Origin: Pseudomonas capeferrum
GTDB taxonomy: Bacteria > Pseudomonadota > Gammaproteobacteria > Pseudomonadales > Pseudomonadaceae
Length of the DNA: 64,000 nucleotides
Direction of reading: 5' to 3'
NCBI RefSeq assembly: GCF_000731675.1
Contig: NZ_JMIT01000002.1
Location: 1,080,808 to 1,144,807 of the forward strand
This document shows positions 61,942 through 64,000 of this stretch, piece by piece. The position numbers were made by a program, and so were the translations under genes. The notes under the pieces are model-generated. The model saw nothing but the letters and a program-made list of their open reading frames with translations. It did not search any database and had not been told where the DNA came from. Every line of letters begins with the position of its first letter. Position 1 is the stretch's first letter.

Positions 61942-62548
61942 CCGACTCCGTGTTATCCCAAATCAGTCGGGGATCGAAAGTTAAAGCAGCAAGCATCGTC
62001 AGAATCACCACACTGGCGAAGGCGACAGCGCCCAGGTTGGCTTCGACACTGGCAATTCGCCCGAAATTCACCACCGCCACCAGGATGGCGATGACGAAGA
62101 TATCGAGCATGGACCAGCGCCCAATGAATTCGATAAAGCGGTACATCAGGATCCGTTGGCGCGCCGAAAGCGGCTGGCGGCGCTGAACCGAGTACAGCAG
62201 CAAGCCAATACCCACCAGTTTGAAGGTAGGTACCAGAATACTGGCGATGAACACCACGGCAGCGATGGGCACCATGCCGTGCTTGAGCAGGGTAATGACG
62301 CCGGACATGATGGTATCGGGGCTACCCTGGCCAAGGGTGCTGACGGTCATGATCGGCAACAGGTTGGCAGGGATGTACAGAATGGAAGCCGCAATCAGCA
62401 ACGCCCAGGTACGCACGATACTGTTCGGTCGACGGCCATGAACGATGGCCCCACAGCGCGTGCACGTCTGCGAGGCGCTGTCGGCCTCCTGTCTGTTCAA
62501 TTGGTGACACTCATTGCAGACCAGGATGCCTGCATCAATCGCCCGCAT
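61925..62548 (-). CDS. PqiA-like integral membrane protein, second half
   Basis: 207-aa PqiA-domain protein. Zinc-type CNECHQLNRQ...CTRCGAIVHGR at the N-terminus, then four membrane helices, with LLIAASILYIPANLLPIMTVSTLGQGSPDTIMSGVITL the PqiA motif. The ATG 62548 (GGAGG six bases upstream) is chosen over 62572. It overlaps the preceding PqiA gene by 14 bp and the MCE gene by 17 bp. Confidence 0.88.
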   Translation of the reverse strand: MRAIDAGILVCNECHQLNRQEADSASQTCTRCGAIVHGRRPNSIVRTWALLIAASILYIPANLLPIMTVSTLGQGSPDTIMSGVITLLKHGMVPIAAVVFIASILVPTFKLVGIGLLLYSVQRRQPLSARQRILMYRFIEFIGRWSMLDIFVIAILVAVVNFGRIASVEANLGAVAFASVVILTMLAALTFDPRLIWDNTESDDDHE

Positions 62549-63194
62549 GGAGATCCTCCCCCGAAAGCGCACTCCAGATCTGATGCGGTGACATCACCAC
62601 TTCGAGCCATACCTGAATCAATAGCAGACTGATGAAACAGAACAGCCCCAACCCCACGGTCAGTTCAGCCAGGTCCACCAGTTTGACGATCGCAACCAGC
62701 ACGCCCATGAAGTAGACCTCGAGCATGCCCCAGTCGCGCAAGTGGTGATAGATGCGGTAGAACAACAGGCCATAGCTGCGCCCCACATCCAGCCGAATGC
62801 TCAGCAGTACCGCCAACTGGCACAGCAGCTTTGCCAAAGGAATGGCCATGCTGCACAGGAAGACCACCACGGCCACGCCGCGCATTTGTGAATTGTACAG
62901 GCCCACCACCCCGCTCCAGACCGTATCGTCCGAAGTCTGGCCAAGCAGGTGCAGCTGCATGATCGGCAAAAAATTGGCCGGCACAAAAAGCAGCAATGCC
63001 GTCAGTACCAGGGCCAGGCTGCGGTTGACCACATTGTGCCGGTGGGCATAAAGCTCGTAGCCGCAGCGCGGGCACAGGGCTTTTTCATCGTGCTGCAGCA
63101 CTGGCTTGCGCAGCAACAGGTCGCATTCGTGACAAGCAACGAGTTCGTCCAGCGGCAAGTGGGCCAGTGCTTCGGGTTCGACAGGGTTGGGCAT
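62535..63194 (-). CDS. pqiA: PqiA-like integral membrane protein, first half
   Basis: 219-aa PqiA-domain protein with CHECDLLLRKP...CPRCGYELYAH and the motif LLFVPANFLPIMQLHLLGQTSDDTVWSGVVGLY. In E. coli PqiA and LetA (YebS) are about 420 aa with two such domains fused; here they are two genes. It probably anchors the MCE tube in the inner membrane. First gene of the pqiA-pqiA-pqiB operon. Confidence 0.88.
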   Translation of the reverse strand: MPNPVEPEALAHLPLDELVACHECDLLLRKPVLQHDEKALCPRCGYELYAHRHNVVNRSLALVLTALLLFVPANFLPIMQLHLLGQTSDDTVWSGVVGLYNSQMRGVAVVVFLCSMAIPLAKLLCQLAVLLSIRLDVGRSYGLLFYRIYHHLRDWGMLEVYFMGVLVAIVKLVDLAELTVGLGLFCFISLLLIQVWLEVVMSPHQIWSALSGEDLHAGD

Positions 63195-63300
63195 ATCGAG
63201 CTTCTGAAAGGATGCGTGGGCTCTATTCTAGTGATCTGGCTCGAAATGTGGGAGGCGACTATTGACCGGTTTGAGCCCGGTTTTTGTGCGAGACAAAGAC

Positions 63301-63334
63301 AAAACCCCTACCTGCTTGCGCAGATAGGGGTTTT
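63301..63334 (-). terminator. rRNA operon terminator
   Basis: Stem AAAACCCCTA/TAGGGGTTTT with an inner CTGC/GCAG stem, just past the 5S gene in transcription direction (minus strand), ending in a T run. Confidence 0.85.
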
Positions 63335-63345
63335 GCGAAATGAAT

Positions 63346-63461
63346 CTTGACGATGACCTACTCTCACATGGGGAGACCCCACACTACCATCGGCGATGCA
63401 TCGTTTCACTACTGAGTTCGGGATGGGATCAGGTGGTTCCAATGCTCTATGGTCGTCAAGA
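63346..63461 (-). rRNA. rrf: 5S ribosomal RNA
   Basis: About 116 nt. Read on the minus strand it has CCATAGAGCATTGGAACCAC, CCCGAACTCAGTAGTGAAAC and CGATGGTAGTGTGGGGTCTC, with terminal TTGACGA/TCGTCAA pairing, as in Pseudomonas 5S. Ends are accurate to a few bases. Confidence 0.95.
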
Positions 63462-63601
63462 AATTCTGTTGCCAGAACGTCCAGATGGACAGCCTAGCGA
63501 ATTCGGATATGTGATGTTGTGATGTACATTCGAACTTTCGGTTCGTGCGTCTTCACCACCGCAATCTGCAGGAGCAAATTGCTTGGGTGTTATATGGTCA
63601 A

Positions 63602-64000
<399 letters not shown>

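Overview
The window is chromosomal DNA of a Pseudomonas, most likely of the P. putida group. Supporting signs are the high-GC codon use, REP elements of the type common in that group, the gene order ribF-ileS-lspA-fkpB-ispH next to minor pilin genes, the rluD-pgeF-clpB block beside divergent bamD, PP0621/DUF1780/DUF3094 family genes, and an rRNA operon at the right end (5S and the 3' part of 23S, minus strand).

Layout. 1-6.2 kb: a BASS-type transporter, a malate/lactate-type dehydrogenase and a FecI-FecR-TonB receptor iron set. 6.2-9.2 kb: a free-standing phage-type antisense RNA locus (C4/CI-like) driving two small genes, two HNH nuclease genes (one 5'-truncated) and arfB. 9185-25853: an integrated P4-like satellite in the 3' end of a tRNA-Thr gene, with att repeats at both ends. 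Its core is integrase, an AlpA-like regulator, unknown genes, a C4/CI-like immunity RNA and a TOPRIM/DUF927 primase-helicase. Its cargo is an AbiV-like HEPN protein, a three-gene AT-rich operon (unknown protein, ParA-like ATPase, SIR2-like NADase) and a PIN-like protein. A decayed IS21-type element separates cargo from core. 25.9-29.5 kb: pilA, pilC, pilD, coaE, yacG. 29.5-33.4 kb: a CbiM-like permease, small proteins, ndh and tRNA-Lys/Pro/Asn. 33.8-39.7 kb: clpB, pgeF, rluD, bamD, a PP0621-type gene. 39.9-48.1 kb: a GntR regulator and a catabolic operon (branched-chain-type ABC transporter, carbamoylase, amidase). 48.2-59.5 kb: thiO, minor pilins, ispH, fkpB, lspA, ileS, ribF, murJ, rpsT. 59.6-63.2 kb: a six-MCE PqiB/LetB-like protein with two half-size PqiA proteins. 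63.3-64 kb: 5S and 23S rRNA.

Main observations. First, the satellite and the chromosomal locus at 6.6-7.0 kb carry the same antisense-RNA architecture. In each, a middle hairpin plus an 8-nt block is complementary to an upstream copy and to a downstream copy lying on the Shine-Dalgarno of a small gene. The 8-nt block differs between the loci, and both of its targets change with it, so the two should be mutually blind immunity switches. Second, the satellite's accessory bay holds what looks like a three-gene NAD-depleting defence operon that I cannot match to a named system. All family calls are from reading motifs by eye; no database search was possible.
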